Below are positions 26,329 through 38,904 of a stretch of DNA of 64,000 bases, piece after piece. How positions within the stretch are numbered: the first letter of the stretch is position 1; every line of letters begins with the position of its first letter. The DNA comes from Pseudomonas linyingensis (GTDB lineage Bacteria; Pseudomonadota; Gammaproteobacteria; Pseudomonadales; Pseudomonadaceae): assembly GCF_900109175.1 (NCBI RefSeq), contig NZ_FNZE01000003.1, positions 26,300 through 90,299 of the forward strand. Reading direction: 5' to 3'. The notes beneath the pieces are model-generated. The model was not told the DNA's origin. It worked only from the letters and a program-made list of their open reading frames with translations, and made no database searches. The position numbers were made by a program, and so were the translations under genes.

Positions 26329-26856
26329 ATGGCTGATCTACCCAGCACCCGGTCGCCGCGCTCGCCCATAGTGGCCTCTGCCCACTTGGCTGCGCAGTCG
26401 CAGGAACTGTCCGAGCTCGAGTTCGGCCTGATCATCGCCAGCCATGCCTTCATGCGCTGGATGGAGCGCTGCATGAAGGCCGCGGGCGGCACCGAGCTGA
26501 ATGCCCTCGACGTGATGGTGCTGCACAACCTGACCAGCCGTGACCGCGCCAAGCGCCAGGCCGACCTGTGCCTGCTGCTCAACATCGAGGACACCCACAC
26601 GGTGACCTACGCGCTGAAGAAGCTGATCAAGCTCGGCCTGGTGGAGGGCGAGAAGCAGGGCAAGGAGATGTTCTACCGCACCACCGAGCAGGGCCGGGCG
26701 CTGTGCCAGGAGTACGCCGAGATTCGCGGCGAATGTCTGATCTCCTCGTTCGATAGCCTGAAGATAGACCCCGCCGAACTGCACCGCCTGGCCGGCCTGC
26801 TGCGGACCCTGTCCGGCGTCTACGACCAGGCCGCCCGTGCGGCGACCTCGCTGTGA
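26329..26856 (+). CDS. MarR-like winged-helix transcriptional regulator
   Basis: A 175-residue protein with a winged-helix region (about residues 60-140: ALDVMVLHNLTSRDRAKRQADLCLLLNIEDTHTVTYALKKLIKLGLVEGEKQGKEMFYRTTEQGRALCQEY). It resembles the COG5631 branch of MarR-type regulators. The ATG at 26329 has GGA eight bases upstream; the ATG at 26317 has no ribosome binding site. It is divergent from pxpABC with only 181 bases between them and the tandem operator-like repeats in that space, so control of the 5-oxoproline operon is likely. The effector is unknown. Confidence 0.83.
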   Translation: MADLPSTRSPRSPIVASAHLAAQSQELSELEFGLIIASHAFMRWMERCMKAAGGTELNALDVMVLHNLTSRDRAKRQADLCLLLNIEDTHTVTYALKKLIKLGLVEGEKQGKEMFYRTTEQGRALCQEYAEIRGECLISSFDSLKIDPAELHRLAGLLRTLSGVYDQAARAATSL

Positions 26857-26894
26857 TCCATCTGTCCCTTGCCGAGTCCTGAAGCGAAGCCCCG

Positions 26895-28610
26895 ATGCAT
26901 ATCGTTCCCCGCTCCCTGCCGTCCGTCCTGCCCGATCTCGGCGATCTGCCGCCCCTGCTGACCCGCCTGTACGCCGCCCGTGGCGTGCAGTCCGCCGCCG
27001 AGCTGGACAAGGCGCTGGCGCGGCTGATTCCGTATCGCGAGCTGAAGGGCATCGACGCGGCGGTCGAATTGCTGGTGACCGCGCTTGAGCAGGGCCAGCG
27101 CATCGTCATCGTCGGCGACTTCGATGCCGACGGCGCCACCGCCAGCTCGGTCGGCGTGCTGGCGCTGCGCATGCTGGGTGCCGCGCACGTCGACTATCTG
27201 GTGCCCAACCGCTTCGAGTATGGCTACGGTCTGACCCCGGAGATCGTCGCGGTGGCGCTGGACAAGCAGCCGCAGTTGCTGGTCACCGTCGACAACGGCA
27301 TCTCCAGCCTCGACGGCGTGGCGGCGGCCAAGGCGGCCGGGCTGGCGGTGCTGGTCACCGACCACCACCTGCCCGGGCCGGAGCTGCCGGCGGCCGACGC
27401 CATCGTCAATCCCAACCAGCCAGGTTGCTCGTTCCCCAGCAAGGCGCTGGCCGGGGTCGGGGTGATCTTCTACGTGATGCTGGCCCTGCGCGCGCGGCTG
27501 CGCGAGCTGGACTGGTTCGCCCGCCGCGGCATTGCCGAGCCGAACCTGGCCGAGCTGCTCGACCTGGTGGCGCTGGGCAGCGTCGCCGACGTGGTGCCGC
27601 TGGACGCCAACAACCGCATCCTGGTCCACCAGGGCCTGGCGCGCATCCGCGCCGGCCGGGCTCGGCCGGGGCTGCGCGCGGTGCTCGAAGTGGCCGGCCG
27701 CGACCACCGGCGCATCACCTCCACCGATCTGGGCTTCATCCTCGGCCCGCGCCTGAACGCCGCCGGCCGACTCGACGACATGAGCCTGGGCATCGAATGC
27801 CTGCTCTGCGAGGACGAGGCGCTGGCTCGCGACATGGCCCAGCAGCTCGATCAGCTCAACCACGACCGCAAGGCCATCGAGCAGGGCATGCAGCGCGAGG
27901 CGCTGGCCCAGCTCAAGGACCTGCAGGTCGAGGAGCTGCCGTTCGGTCTGTGCCTGTTCGACGCCGACTGGCACCAGGGGGTGATCGGCATCCTCGCCTC
28001 GCGCCTCAAGGAGCGCTATCACCGCCCGACCATCGCCTTCGCCGACGCCGGCGACGGCGTGCTCAAGGGTTCGGCGCGCTCGATCCCCGGCTTCCACATC
28101 CGCGACGCGCTGGACGCGGTGGCGGCGCGCCATCCGGGGCTGATCAGCAAATTCGGCGGCCACGCCATGGCCGCCGGCCTGTCGCTGCCGCAGGCCAACT
28201 TCGGTGCCTTTGCCGCCGCCTTCGACGCCGAGGTGCGCCGCCAACTGGTCGAGGACGACCTCGCCGGCCGCCTGCTCACCGACGGCGCACTGGCCGCCGA
28301 CGAGTTCCGCCTCGACCTGGCCCAACAGCTGCGCCATGCCGGGCCCTGGGGCCAGCACTTCCCCGAGCCGCTGTTCCACGGCGTGTTCGAGATCGTCCAG
28401 CAGCGCATCGTCGGCGAGCGGCACCTCAAGCTGGTGCTCAAGTCCGAATGCGGCGGCGCCCAACTGGATGCCATCGCCTTCAACGTCGACCGCGAAGTCT
28501 GGCCCAACCCCAACGTGCGCTGGGCCGAGGTGGCCTACAAGCTTGACGTCAACGAGTACCGCGGTCAGGAGAGCGTGCAGCTGCTGGTCGCCCATCTCGA
28601 AGCGCGCTGA
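26895..28610 (+). CDS. recJ: Single-stranded-DNA-specific exonuclease RecJ
   Basis: A 571-residue 5'-3' exonuclease of the DHH family. Motifs visible: GDFDADGATASSVGV (about residues 75-90), VTVDNGISS, the DHH motif in VTDHHLPGPELP and the DHHA1 region near ISKFGGHAMAAGLSL. The C terminus carries the OB-like domain. RecJ acts in RecF-pathway recombination, mismatch repair and base excision repair. It begins 38 bases after the winged-helix gene. Its length is normal for Pseudomonas RecJ. Confidence 0.96.
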   Translation: MHIVPRSLPSVLPDLGDLPPLLTRLYAARGVQSAAELDKALARLIPYRELKGIDAAVELLVTALEQGQRIVIVGDFDADGATASSVGVLALRMLGAAHVDYLVPNRFEYGYGLTPEIVAVALDKQPQLLVTVDNGISSLDGVAAAKAAGLAVLVTDHHLPGPELPAADAIVNPNQPGCSFPSKALAGVGVIFYVMLALRARLRELDWFARRGIAEPNLAELLDLVALGSVADVVPLDANNRILVHQGLARIRAGRARPGLRAVLEVAGRDHRRITSTDLGFILGPRLNAAGRLDDMSLGIECLLCEDEALARDMAQQLDQLNHDRKAIEQGMQREALAQLKDLQVEELPFGLCLFDADWHQGVIGILASRLKERYHRPTIAFADAGDGVLKGSARSIPGFHIRDALDAVAARHPGLISKFGGHAMAAGLSLPQANFGAFAAAFDAEVRRQLVEDDLAGRLLTDGALAADEFRLDLAQQLRHAGPWGQHFPEPLFHGVFEIVQQRIVGERHLKLVLKSECGGAQLDAIAFNVDREVWPNPNVRWAEVAYKLDVNEYRGQESVQLLVAHLEAR

Positions 28611-28621
28611 GCGCCCCTTGA

Positions 28622-29887
<1,266 letters not shown>

Positions 29888-29982
29888 GAACGGGGGCGAG
29901 CGGTTACATTCGCTTGCACAGTAGCCGGAGGAGACAGCCTCCCTTGGTGCAGAATCGATGCTTTCATCGGCGGAGAATGTTC

Positions 29983-30693
29983 ATGGATACCCGCAGTCTG
30001 CTCGATCAGTTGCTCAAGGCCGTTCCCGGCCTGCTGGGCAACGCTGGCAACCAATCGAAGCTGCGCAACGAAGAACGGCCGGCTGGCAAGGACAGCGGGC
30101 TGGGTAGCCTGCTCTCTGGAGCGGCCGGGGGAGGACTGGCGGGCGGTGCCATCGGCCTGCTGCTGGGCAGCAAGAAGGCCCGCAAGTACGGCGGCAAGGC
30201 GCTGACCTACGGCGGTCTGGCCGCGCTCGGGGTGATGGCCTACAAGGCCTACGGCAACTGGCAGCAGCAACAGCAGGGCGCCGCTGCCGGTGCGGCCCTC
30301 GGTGCCCCGCAGACCGTGGACCGTCTGCCACCGGCGCAAATCGAGCAGCATAGCCACGCCATCCTGCAGGCGGTGATTGCGGCGGCCAAGGCCGACGGGC
30401 ATATCGACGAGCGCGAGCGTCAGCTGATCGACGCCGAGGTGGCCAAGCTCAGCCACGACCCGCAGTTGCTGGCGTGGATCGACCGCGAGCTGCACCAGCC
30501 ACTCGATCCCGCGGCTGTGGCGCGTGCCGCGCAGACCCCGGAGATGGCGGCGGAAATGTACCTGGCCAGCCTGTTGCTGGTCGACGAGCAGAACTTCATG
30601 GAGCGCGCCTACCTCGACGAGCTGTCCCGTCAGCTGCGCCTCGATCCGGGGCTGCGCAGCGAGCTGGATCGCCAGGTGCAGCAGGCGCAGTAG
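29983..30693 (+). CDS. DUF533 / TerB-like membrane-associated protein
   Basis: A 236-residue YebE-like protein. The front part has glycine-rich hydrophobic stretches (GLGSLLSGAAGGGLAGGAIGLLLG and YGGLAALGVMAYKAYG, residues 40-90), and the back half (about 115-236) is a TerB-like helical domain containing AVIAAAKADGHIDERERQLIDAEV. GGAG seven bases before the ATG at 29983 supports it over the ATG at 29977. Members of this family respond to envelope stress in enterobacteria, but a biochemical role is not established. It ends six bases before the convergent LysR gene. Confidence 0.85.
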   Translation: MDTRSLLDQLLKAVPGLLGNAGNQSKLRNEERPAGKDSGLGSLLSGAAGGGLAGGAIGLLLGSKKARKYGGKALTYGGLAALGVMAYKAYGNWQQQQQGAAAGAALGAPQTVDRLPPAQIEQHSHAILQAVIAAAKADGHIDERERQLIDAEVAKLSHDPQLLAWIDRELHQPLDPAAVARAAQTPEMAAEMYLASLLLVDEQNFMERAYLDELSRQLRLDPGLRSELDRQVQQAQ

Positions 30694-32889
<2,196 letters not shown>

Positions 32890-32896
32890 TCGCGGG

Positions 32897-32917
32897 GCGG
32901 GGCGTGCTGCGCCCCGC
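32897..32917 (+). terminator. Possible hairpin after adhC
   Basis: GCGGGGCG (32897-32904), loop TGCTG, CGCCCCGC (32910-32917). The stem is strong but no T-run follows, so it may be a REP-like structure or partial terminator rather than a true intrinsic terminator. The next 130 bases, up to fghA, are G+C-rich with no gene. Confidence 0.35.
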
Positions 32918-33049
32918 TCCTGTGGCGGCGCGCCCTCGCGGCGATGCGGGCCGCAGGTCCGCCAGCAGGGCAAGAGCATCGCCCCGGGGCGGGCCTCCCA
33001 CAAGAACGAGCCATTACCCGCGCCGCACGCGTCTGCCAGGAACCCAGCC

Positions 33050-33895
33050 ATGCCCCTCGAACTGCTCTCCAGCCAGAAAAGCTTCGGCGGCTGGCATCAT
33101 CGCTACCGTCACCACTCGGCCACCCTGCAGTGCGACATGGTGTTCGCCGTCTATCTGCCGCCGCAGGCGCGGGAGGGGGCGAAGCTGCCGGTGCTGTACT
33201 GGCTGTCCGGCCTGACCTGCACCGACGAGAACTTCATGCAGAAGGCCGGCGCGCAGCGCCTGGCCGCCGAGCTGGGGCTGGTGCTGATCGCGCCGGATAC
33301 CAGTCCGCGCGGCGCCGGGGTGCCGGGCGATCCGGACGGCGCCTGGGATTTCGGTCACGGTGCCGGCTTCTACCTGAATGCCAGCGAGGAGCCGTGGGCT
33401 GCGCACTACCGCATGCACGACTACGTGGTGCACGAGCTGCCGGCGCTGGTTGAGGCCAGCTTCCCGGTCTCCGACCGCCGTGGCATCAGTGGCCACTCCA
33501 TGGGCGGTCACGGCGCGCTGGTCTGTGCGCTACGCAACCCGGGGCGCTACCGTTCGCTGTCTGCCTTTGCGCCGATCGCCAACCCGAGCAACTGCCCCTG
33601 GGGCGAGAAGGCGTTTAGCCGCTACCTCGGCGCGGATCGCGACAGCTGGCGGCAGTGGGATGCCTGTGCACTGCTGGCCACCGCCAGCAAGCGTTTGCCA
33701 ATCCTGGTCGACCAGGGGGATGCCGACAGCTTCATGGCCATGCAGCTCAAACCGGAGATGTTGCGCGCTACCGCCGCAGCGGTCGGTCACCCGCTGACCC
33801 TGCGCCTGCAGCCGGGCTACGACCACAGCTACTACTTCATCGCCAGCTTCATCGACGACCATCTGCGTCATCACGCCCAGGCGCTGAACGCCTGA
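33050..33895 (+). CDS. fghA: S-formylglutathione hydrolase
   Basis: A 281-residue alpha/beta hydrolase of the esterase D family. The nucleophile serine 150 lies in [13 protein letters not shown], the histidine in [16 protein letters not shown], and the family sequence [18 protein letters not shown] is near residue 50. It converts S-formylglutathione to formate and glutathione, completing the pathway begun by AdhC 160 bases upstream. Its length and gene order match the Pseudomonas gfnR-adhC-fghA locus. Confidence 0.95.
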   Translation: MPLELLSSQKSFGGWHHRYRHHSATLQCDMVFAVYLPPQAREGAKLPVLYWLSGLTCTDENFMQKAGAQRLAAELGLVLIAPDTSPRGAGVPGDPDGAWDFGHGAGFYLNASEEPWAAHYRMHDYVVHELPALVEASFPVSDRRGISGHSMGGHGALVCALRNPGRYRSLSAFAPIANPSNCPWGEKAFSRYLGADRDSWRQWDACALLATASKRLPILVDQGDADSFMAMQLKPEMLRATAAAVGHPLTLRLQPGYDHSYYFIASFIDDHLRHHAQALNA

Positions 33896-33990
33896 CTCGG
33901 CAGTAACCGCGCGAAGGTGGGTAACGCTGTGCGCTCTTTCACCCGGCAACGGTGATGGGCCTCCTTCAGGGCGCGAGTCCTGTAGAATCG

Positions 33991-34011
33991 CGCCCTGACT
34001 TTTTCAGGGCG
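33991..34011 (+). promoter_or_regulatory. Hairpin directly in front of ispF, overlapping its ribosome binding region
   Basis: CGCCCTGA (33991-33998), loop CTTTT, TCAGGGCG (34004-34011), followed by TTTTCC and then the ispF ATG at 34020. The only Shine-Dalgarno-like sequence (AGGG, 34006-34009) is inside the 3' arm. A -10-like TAGAAT (33983-33988) lies just upstream. The element could end fghA transcripts, or hide the ispF ribosome site; both readings are inference. Confidence 0.5.
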
Positions 34012-34019
34012 TTTTCCTT

Positions 34020-34493
34020 ATGCGTATCGGCCACGGCTACGACGTGCACCGCTTCGGCGAGGGTGACTTCATCACTCTCGGCGGCGTGCGCATTCCCCAC
34101 ACGTTCGGGCTCATCGCTCACTCCGACGGCGACGTGCTGCTGCATGCGCTGAGCGACGCGCTGCTCGGTGCGGCGGCACTGGGTGATATCGGCCGGCACT
34201 TCCCGGATACCGACCCGCAGTTCAAGGGCGCCGACAGCCGTGCACTGCTGCGCCATGTCCTCGCCCTGGTCCAGGCCAAGGGCTGGCGGGTCGGCAACGT
34301 CGACGCGACCATCGTCGCCCAGGCGCCGAAGATGGCCCCGCATGTCGAGGCGATGCGCGCGCATATCGCCGCCGATCTCGGCATCGAGCTGGACCAGGTC
34401 AACGTCAAGGCCACCACCACCGAGAAACTCGGCTTCACCGGTCGCGAAGAGGGCATCGCCGTGCATGCGGTCGCCCTGTTGGTCGCGTTATGA
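34020..34493 (+). CDS. ispF: 2-C-methyl-D-erythritol 2,4-cyclodiphosphate synthase
   Basis: A 157-residue enzyme of the MEP isoprenoid pathway. It begins [15 protein letters not shown], with the zinc-binding aspartate and histidine of DVH, and has [26 protein letters not shown] and [14 protein letters not shown]; the C-terminal [16 protein letters not shown] is conserved. It forms 2-C-methyl-D-erythritol 2,4-cyclodiphosphate as a trimer. It is the first gene of the run to rpoS, and its stop overlaps the truD start (ATGA). ispD is not in this window. Confidence 0.97.
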   Translation: MRIGHGYDVHRFGEGDFITLGGVRIPHTFGLIAHSDGDVLLHALSDALLGAAALGDIGRHFPDTDPQFKGADSRALLRHVLALVQAKGWRVGNVDATIVAQAPKMAPHVEAMRAHIAADLGIELDQVNVKATTTEKLGFTGREEGIAVHAVALLVAL

Positions 34494-35560
34494 GTGGCAT
34501 GCTCGGCGAACTCGACCTGCTCGGTCCCACCGCCTGGGGCGAGCCCTGCGGCCAGGCTGTGCTCAAGCACACGGCCGAGGACTTTCAGGTCAACGAGGTG
34601 CTGGACATTCCCTTGTCCGGTGCCGGCGAGCACCTCTGGCTGTGGGTGGAAAAGCGCGGCCTGAACACCGAGGATGCGGCCAAGCGCATTGCCCGCGCCG
34701 CCGGCGTGCCGCTCAAGGCGATCAGCTACGCGGGCCTCAAGGATCGCCAGGCGCTGACCCGTCAGTGGTTCAGCCTGCACCTGCCGGGCAAGGCCGATCC
34801 GGATCTGGCTGCCGCCGAGGGTGACGACCTGCGCATCCTCGAGCGCGCGCGCCACTCACGCAAGCTACAGCGCGGCGCCCATGCCGCCAACGGCTTCATC
34901 ATCCGCCTGACCGCCCTGCAGGCCGAGCGCGAGGCACTGGAGCAGCGCCTGCAGCAGATCGCCGCGGGCGGGGTGCCCAACTACTTCGGTTTGCAGCGCT
35001 TCGGCTTCGACGGCGGCAACCTGCACGAGGCGCGTCACTGGGCCGAGCGCAAGACCCTGCCGGAGCAGCGCAACCGTCGCTCGCGGGTACTGTCGGCGGC
35101 GCGCAGCTACCTGTTCAACCGTGTGCTGGCCGCGCGGGTGGCCGATGGCAGCTGGAACCGCGCCCAGCCCGGTGATCTGCTGGCCTTCACCGACAGTCGC
35201 AGCTTCTTCCCCGCCGGCGAGGCCGAGTGCAGCGATCCGCGCCTGACCGCGCTGGATCTGCATCCCACCGGGCCGCTGTTCGGCGGCGGCGAGCTGGAGA
35301 CCGGTGGCGCGGTGCGCGTGTTCGAACAGCAGCTGCAGGTGGACGAGGCCGTCCTGGTCAGCTGGCTGGAGCAGGCCGGGCTGGAGCAGGCGCGGCGCAT
35401 CCTGCGCCTCCCCATCGGCGGGCTGACGTGGCATTATCCCGCCACTGACATCCTGCAACTGGAATTCGTCCTGCCGGCCGGCTGCTTCGCTACCGTGCTG
35501 GTGCGCGAGCTCGTCCGCCTCTTGCCGACAGGACCTGTGGACACCCCATGCGAATATTGA
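34490..35560 (+). CDS. truD: tRNA pseudouridine(13) synthase
   Basis: A 356-residue TruD-family enzyme that converts uridine 13 to pseudouridine in certain tRNAs. The catalytic aspartate is in [18 protein letters not shown], and [14 protein letters not shown] is the second conserved motif. The start lies in the ispF stop and the last 13 bases overlap surE. The family's insertion domain is present in the middle third. The same order, ispF-truD-surE-pcm, is found in E. coli and P. aeruginosa. Confidence 0.96.
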   Translation: MSGMLGELDLLGPTAWGEPCGQAVLKHTAEDFQVNEVLDIPLSGAGEHLWLWVEKRGLNTEDAAKRIARAAGVPLKAISYAGLKDRQALTRQWFSLHLPGKADPDLAAAEGDDLRILERARHSRKLQRGAHAANGFIIRLTALQAEREALEQRLQQIAAGGVPNYFGLQRFGFDGGNLHEARHWAERKTLPEQRNRRSRVLSAARSYLFNRVLAARVADGSWNRAQPGDLLAFTDSRSFFPAGEAECSDPRLTALDLHPTGPLFGGGELETGGAVRVFEQQLQVDEAVLVSWLEQAGLEQARRILRLPIGGLTWHYPATDILQLEFVLPAGCFATVLVRELVRLLPTGPVDTPCEY

Positions 35561-36294
35561 TCGCCAACGATGACGGCGTGTACGCCCCCGGGATAGTTGC
35601 GCTGCACCAGGCGCTGGCGGATTACGCCGAGTGCGTGGTGATCGCGCCCGATGCCGACCGCAGCGGGGCCAGCAGTTCGCTGACCCTCGACCGCCCGCTG
35701 CATCCGCAGCGGCTGGACAATGGCTTCATCAGCATCAACGGTACGCCTACCGACTGTGTGCACCTGGGCCTCAACGGCCTGCTCGAACATACCCCGGACA
35801 TGGTGGTTTCGGGCATCAACCTGGGCGCCAACCTGGGTGACGATGTGCTGTATTCAGGCACCGTGGCCGCCGCCCTGGAGGGCCGCTTCCTCGACAAGCC
35901 GGCGTTCGCCTTCTCGCTGCTGTCGCGGCTGACCGACAACCTGCCGGCCGCCGCGCATATCGCCCGGCGCTTGGTGGAGATGCACGACCAGCTCGAACTG
36001 CCGCCGCGCACCGTGCTCAACATCAATATCCCCAACCTGCCGCTGGAGCGCATCCGCGGTGTGCAGCTGACCCGCCTTGGCCATCGGGCGCGGGCAGCGG
36101 CGCCGGTCAAGTCGGTCAATCCGCGTGGCAAGGAGGGCTACTGGATTTCGGTGGCCGGGGATGCAGAGGATGGCGGGCCGGGTACCGACTTCCACGCGGT
36201 GATGCAGGGCTACGTGTCGATCACCCCGCTGCAGCTGGACAGGACCTTTCACGAGGCCTTCCGCGGCCTGAGCATTCTGGAGAATCTGCTGTGA
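35548..36294 (+). CDS. surE: 5'/3'-nucleotidase SurE
   Basis: A 248-residue metal-dependent nucleotidase and exopolyphosphatase. [16 protein letters not shown] carries the metal-binding aspartates, with [19 protein letters not shown] and [26 protein letters not shown] completing the active site. It overlaps truD by 13 bases and pcm by four. SurE family members support stationary-phase survival, which fits its place upstream of rpoS. Confidence 0.97.
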   Translation: MRILIANDDGVYAPGIVALHQALADYAECVVIAPDADRSGASSSLTLDRPLHPQRLDNGFISINGTPTDCVHLGLNGLLEHTPDMVVSGINLGANLGDDVLYSGTVAAALEGRFLDKPAFAFSLLSRLTDNLPAAAHIARRLVEMHDQLELPPRTVLNINIPNLPLERIRGVQLTRLGHRARAAAPVKSVNPRGKEGYWISVAGDAEDGGPGTDFHAVMQGYVSITPLQLDRTFHEAFRGLSILENLL

Positions 36295-36962
36295 TAAAGG
36301 ACGATCTGCAGCGCCGCGGGATCGGCATGACCTCGCAGCGTACCCGCGAGCGGCTGATCCAGCGCCTGTACGACGAAGGCCTGAGCAACGACCAGGTGCT
36401 CGAGGTGATCCGTCGCACGCCGCGCCACCTGTTCGTCGACGAGGCACTGGCGCATCGGGCCTACGAGGACACCGCGCTGCCGATCGGTCACAACCAGACC
36501 ATTTCCCAGCCGTTCATGGTCGCGCGCATGACCGAGCTGCTGCTGGCCGGCGGGCCGCTGGACAAGGTGATGGAGATCGGCACCGGCTCCGGCTACCAGA
36601 CCGCAGTGCTGGCCCAACTGGTCGAGCGGGTGTTCTCGGTCGAGCGCATCCAGTCGCTGCAGGATCGCGCCAAGGAGCGTCTGCTCGAACTGAACCTGCG
36701 CAATGTGGTCTTTCGTTGGGGCGATGGCTGGGAAGGTTGGCCGGCACTGGCACCCTACAACGGCATCATCGTCACCGCCGCCGCGGCCCAGGTGCCGCAG
36801 GCGCTGCTCGACCAGCTGGCGCCGGGTGGCCGGATGGTGATCCCGGTCGGCAGTGGCGACGAGCAGCAGCTGATGCTCATCGTGCGCGAGGGCAGCGGGT
36901 TTTCCCGCCAGGTGCTGGATCCGGTGCGTTTCGTTCCCTTGCTGAATGGCTCGGTATTCTGA
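36291..36962 (+). CDS. pcm: Protein-L-isoaspartate O-methyltransferase
   Basis: A 223-residue SAM-dependent methyltransferase that starts repair of isoaspartyl residues in aged proteins. [21 protein letters not shown] and the SAM motif [18 protein letters not shown] are diagnostic. The chosen start is GTG at 36291, overlapping the surE stop with GGAGA upstream. An ATG at 36327 ([10 protein letters not shown]) would give a 211-residue protein, the length I know for P. aeruginosa Pcm, and is a real alternative. Confidence 0.93.
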   Translation: MIKDDLQRRGIGMTSQRTRERLIQRLYDEGLSNDQVLEVIRRTPRHLFVDEALAHRAYEDTALPIGHNQTISQPFMVARMTELLLAGGPLDKVMEIGTGSGYQTAVLAQLVERVFSVERIQSLQDRAKERLLELNLRNVVFRWGDGWEGWPALAPYNGIIVTAAAAQVPQALLDQLAPGGRMVIPVGSGDEQQLMLIVREGSGFSRQVLDPVRFVPLLNGSVF

Positions 36963-36991
36963 GCCCCTCGTCTGTTTTACGGAAAAGACCG

Positions 36992-37930
36992 ATGCGAAAT
37001 TATTTCCTGCTGTTTGCCAAGGGCGTGGCGATGGGCGCCGCCGACGTGGTTCCGGGGGTGTCCGGGGGCACCATCGCCTTCATCAGCGGCATCTACGATG
37101 AACTGCTGCGCTCGATTGCCGCGGTGCCGAGTGCCTTGCGCGAGCTCGTGCGCGGCAATCTGCGCCAGGCCTGGCAGACCGCCAACGCCAATTTCCTGCT
37201 GGTGCTGTTCGCCGGCATCCTCGGCAGCGTGTTCAGCCTGGCGCGGGGCATCACCTGGTTGCTGGAGCATCAGCCGATCGCCATCTGGTCGTTCTTCTTC
37301 GGCCTGATCGTGGTGTCGACCTGGTTGGTCGGTCGCGAGATCAGCCGCTGGAACTGGCCGAGCTGGCTGAGCTTCGCCCTCGGGGCCCTGTTTGCCTGGT
37401 GGATCACCGTGGCGGCGCCGATGCAGTGGGGGCATGACCCACTGAGCCTGTTCTTCGCCGGTGCCATCGCCATCTGCGCAATGATCCTGCCGGGCATTTC
37501 CGGCAGTTTCCTGCTGGTGCTGATGGGGCTGTACAGCTTCGTGCTGGATGCCGTCAAAGGTCTGGATCTGGCGGTGCTGCTGGTGTTCGCCGCGGGTTGT
37601 GTCTGCGGCCTGCTCAGCTTCGCCCGCCTGCTGAGCTGGATGCTCAACCATCTGCGCAACCTGACCCTGACCTTTCTGGTCGGCCTGATGCTCGGCTCGC
37701 TGAACAAGGTCTGGCCGTGGAAGGAAACCCTGACCTGGCGGACCGACAGCCATGGCCAGTTGCAGCCCGTGCTGCAGAGCAACCTGCTACCGGGCAGCTA
37801 TGCCGACATCAGTGGTCAGGATCCGCAGTTGCTGCTGGCGGTATTGCTGGCGCTGGGAGGTGTGGCGCTGGTGCTGGGTTTGGAGTGGGTGGCCAAGCGG
37901 CAGCAGCGCCTTTCCGGACAACAGGCCTGA
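36992..37930 (+). CDS. popT: DUF368 undecaprenyl-phosphate translocase (PopT-like)
   Basis: A 312-residue polytopic membrane protein of the DUF368 family, with the characteristic motif KGVAMGAADVVPGVSGGTIAFISGIYDELL at the N terminus and a second copy-like motif ICAMILPGISGSFLLVLMGLY in the middle. DUF368 proteins (PopT) have been shown to return undecaprenyl phosphate across the membrane for reuse in peptidoglycan and other envelope synthesis. It sits 29 bases after pcm and 59 before nlpD, so it belongs to the rpoS gene run. It is absent from that place in the E. coli and PAO1 orders I know. Confidence 0.88.
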   Translation: MRNYFLLFAKGVAMGAADVVPGVSGGTIAFISGIYDELLRSIAAVPSALRELVRGNLRQAWQTANANFLLVLFAGILGSVFSLARGITWLLEHQPIAIWSFFFGLIVVSTWLVGREISRWNWPSWLSFALGALFAWWITVAAPMQWGHDPLSLFFAGAIAICAMILPGISGSFLLVLMGLYSFVLDAVKGLDLAVLLVFAAGCVCGLLSFARLLSWMLNHLRNLTLTFLVGLMLGSLNKVWPWKETLTWRTDSHGQLQPVLQSNLLPGSYADISGQDPQLLLAVLLALGGVALVLGLEWVAKRQQRLSGQQA

Positions 37931-37989
37931 GTAGAGGCAATGAACAAGGTAATCTGCGCGAGCAGGAAGGACGGCGATGTGGGGCGGTT

Positions 37990-38802
37990 ATGTTGAGTGG
38001 TAGTTTGCGGCTGTCGGTGTGCCTGGGGGCGAGCCTGCTGTTGGGCCTGCTGGGCGGCTGCGCGACGTCGAGCGGCACCAGTGAGTCCATCGGCAGCCGA
38101 CCGGCGAGCGTACCGGCGCGGCAGCCAGTGACTCAGGGGCAATACCGGGTACAGCGTGGCGACACCCTCTATTCGATCGCCAGCCGATATGGCTGGGAGT
38201 GGAAGGCCTTGGCGGGACGCAACGGCATCGCCCCGCCCTACACCATTCGAGTGGGCCAGGTGATCCGCTTCGGCGACAGCGGTGCGCAGGTATCCAGGGT
38301 GACTCCGGCGCCCTCGGCGGCCAGCGCTGGCCGCACTCCGTTGGCGACTGCGGTGCCGGTGACGGCTCCGCTGCCACAGGCAACCCCGGTAACGCCAGCG
38401 GCGGGGCAGGCGGCCCCGCCGGCCATCTCCGCCAAGGGTTGGGCCTGGCCGGCCAATGGCCAGTTGATCGGTTTATTCTCTTCAAACAGCAGTTTGAACA
38501 AAGGCATTGATATAGCCGGCGAATTAGGCCAGCCTGTTGTGGCGGCATCTACCGGGAGTGTGGTATACGCCGGTAATGGGCTCAGGGGATACGGTGAGCT
38601 GGTTATCATCAAGCATAGCGACACTTACGTCAGTGCCTACGGACACAACCGCAGGCTGCTGGTTCGGGAGGGGCAACAGGTCAAGGCCGGCCAGAAAATT
38701 GCAGAGATGGGGTCGTCCGGAGCTGATCGGGTGAAACTGCATTTTGAGATTCGCCGTCAGGGACAGCCAGTTGACCCCTTGCAATATCTGCCGCGTCGCT
38801 GA
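37990..38802 (+). CDS. nlpD: NlpD-like murein hydrolase activator lipoprotein
   Basis: A 270-residue lipoprotein with signal sequence and lipobox LLGGC (cysteine 24), a LysM domain (about 50-95, YRVQRGDTLYSIASRYGWEWKALAGRNGI), a proline/alanine-rich linker, and a LytM/M23 domain (about 155-265). LytM zinc ligands are partly lost: the first histidine is replaced in NKGIDIAG, and the final HxH reads HFE. So it is expected to activate amidases rather than cut peptidoglycan. In Pseudomonas the rpoS promoter lies within this gene. Confidence 0.94.
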   Translation: MLSGSLRLSVCLGASLLLGLLGGCATSSGTSESIGSRPASVPARQPVTQGQYRVQRGDTLYSIASRYGWEWKALAGRNGIAPPYTIRVGQVIRFGDSGAQVSRVTPAPSAASAGRTPLATAVPVTAPLPQATPVTPAAGQAAPPAISAKGWAWPANGQLIGLFSSNSSLNKGIDIAGELGQPVVAASTGSVVYAGNGLRGYGELVIIKHSDTYVSAYGHNRRLLVREGQQVKAGQKIAEMGSSGADRVKLHFEIRRQGQPVDPLQYLPRR

Positions 38803-38904
38803 ACTGTCACCCTTTGCCGATAGCGTGAGGTAAACAGGCTTCGGGGCGCAGTGAGACAAGCTGTGGCGTGGCCTGTTGTTGAACTCAGCAAAGGGAGCAG
38901 CACG

